A DNA stretch of 64,000 nucleotides. It comes from Planctomycetaceae bacterium. Its GTDB lineage: Bacteria > Planctomycetota > Planctomycetia > Pirellulales > Pirellulaceae. The stretch is from assembly GCA_002709225.1 (NCBI GenBank), contig PAQH01000039.1, positions 15,322 through 79,321 of the forward strand. Direction: 5' to 3'. Below are positions 63,725-64,000 of this stretch, piece by piece; the first letter of the stretch is position 1, and each line of letters starts with the position of its first letter. Made by a program: the position numbers and the translations under genes. Under the pieces are notes generated by a model. The model did no database searches and had not been told where the DNA came from. It saw only the letters and a list, made by a program, of their open reading frames with translations.

Positions 63725-64000
63725 CTACTCGGCGCCGGGCGCCCCAGCGCCATTGCGAAAATCCTGCGGCAGCGTCACGAGCATCGCCCGTGCCAACAGG
63801 GCAGCTGCGATCGCGGCAGGAACCGCCATACTGGTCAACAGAAAACCGAGTGAGTTCGAGGAGCGGTCGACCAAGACCGTTTCGTTGAGCCAGCCAATCA
63901 CCGGATCAAACCACGAGTGAACGAGAATTCCCGATCCCAAGTTCAAGAACCCGACGGCCGTGGCCCGCGTGGCCGGATCAACCACTTCAAATGTCGCGGT
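63725..64000 (-). CDS. C-terminal end of an MFS-type transporter (runs off the window)
   Basis: The last about 91 residues of a protein whose 5' part lies beyond the right edge. Two hydrophobic stretches (AVGFLNLGSGILVHSWF and GFLLTSMAVPAAIAAALLARAML) fit the last helices of a major-facilitator transporter; TFEVVDPATRATAVGFLNLGSG resembles the conserved loop before helix 11. The substrate cannot be inferred. It is convergent with the CehA-like gene, 43 bp apart. Confidence 0.6.
   Translation of the reverse strand, partial: TATFEVVDPATRATAVGFLNLGSGILVHSWFDPVIGWLNETVLVDRSSNSLGFLLTSMAVPAAIAAALLARAMLVTLPQDFRNGAGAPGAE

Noticed and set aside
1-64000. tRNA or rRNA genes
   Set aside because: No cloverleaf with a T-loop GGTTCRA and CCA-like end, and no rRNA-like tract, was noticed in the intergenic spaces; I could not run tRNAscan-SE, which would be decisive.

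Overview
This window looks like chromosomal DNA of a planctomycete, most likely a Pirellulales-type marine or freshwater lineage. The evidence is the gene content: four DUF1501 proteins with twin-arginine leaders, a DUF1549/DUF1553 'planctomycete cytochrome c' protein, an exported sulfatase, a CehA/McbA-like protein, a large Asp-box (sortilin-type) protein, and a Ser/Thr kinase fused to a tubulin-like domain. Genes are moderately G+C-rich, lie on both strands in short operons, and are separated by fairly long spacers. I saw no phage, insertion sequence, CRISPR array, rRNA or tRNA, and no recognisable transcription factor.

Layout. 1-7.2 kb (minus strand): a truncated leucine-rich-repeat lipoprotein, an Asp-box beta-propeller protein, a glycosyltransferase overlapping a Tat-exported amidohydrolase, and an exported redoxin. 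7.4-9.8 kb: a divergent glucose pair, a haloarchaeal-like glucose dehydrogenase and a glucokinase. 9.8-12.7 kb: a UlaG-like metallo-hydrolase, RNase D (TTG start) and AroH chorismate mutase. 12.7-13.97 kb: a 1.2 kb non-coding stretch with two kinds of direct repeat. 14-16 kb: an epimerase and an aldo/keto reductase. 15.95-22.2 kb: the most unusual locus. An AAA+ ATPase is followed by a kinase/tubulin-like fusion of about 1136 aa, with an FHA-EAL protein transcribed divergently. 22.4-30.6 kb: an SDR, then a ribose-type ABC importer (lipoprotein, ATPase, permease with an unusual insert) in one operon with a nitrilase-family amidase, and a divergent gamma-glutamyltransferase-like enzyme. 30.8-38.8 kb: an esterase, an SDR, a DUF1501 + DUF1549/1553 pair and an M24 peptidase. 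39.2-41.8 kb: an orphan DUF1501 gene with a strong intrinsic terminator, and a UbiA prenyltransferase. 41.9-46.7 kb (minus): HpcH/HpaI aldolase, Tm-1-like ATP-binding protein, TIM-barrel 'PEP hydrolase' protein and sulfatase. 46.9-51.5 kb: a tandem cyanophycinase-like protein and an M1 aminopeptidase with HEAT-like repeats. 51.7-57.7 kb (plus): DUF1501, an L-fuconate-dehydratase-like enzyme, a sodium:solute symporter, a previously easy-to-miss 43-aa membrane protein, and DUF1501. 57.8-61.9 kb (minus): GlgX, YidD, RnpA and a CbpA-type DnaJ. 62-64 kb: a CehA/McbA-like protein and the end of an MFS transporter.

How the genes fit together. Much of the window serves polymer and sugar use: sulfatase, symporter, sugar-acid dehydratase, ABC sugar import, glucose oxidation or phosphorylation, and glycogen debranching. 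The outer parts are exported hydrolases typical of planctomycetes. The AAA/kinase-tubulin/FHA-EAL locus stands apart as a probable signalling or cytoskeletal module and is the best candidate for an undescribed system. Functions are assigned from motifs and remembered family features only; no database search was run.
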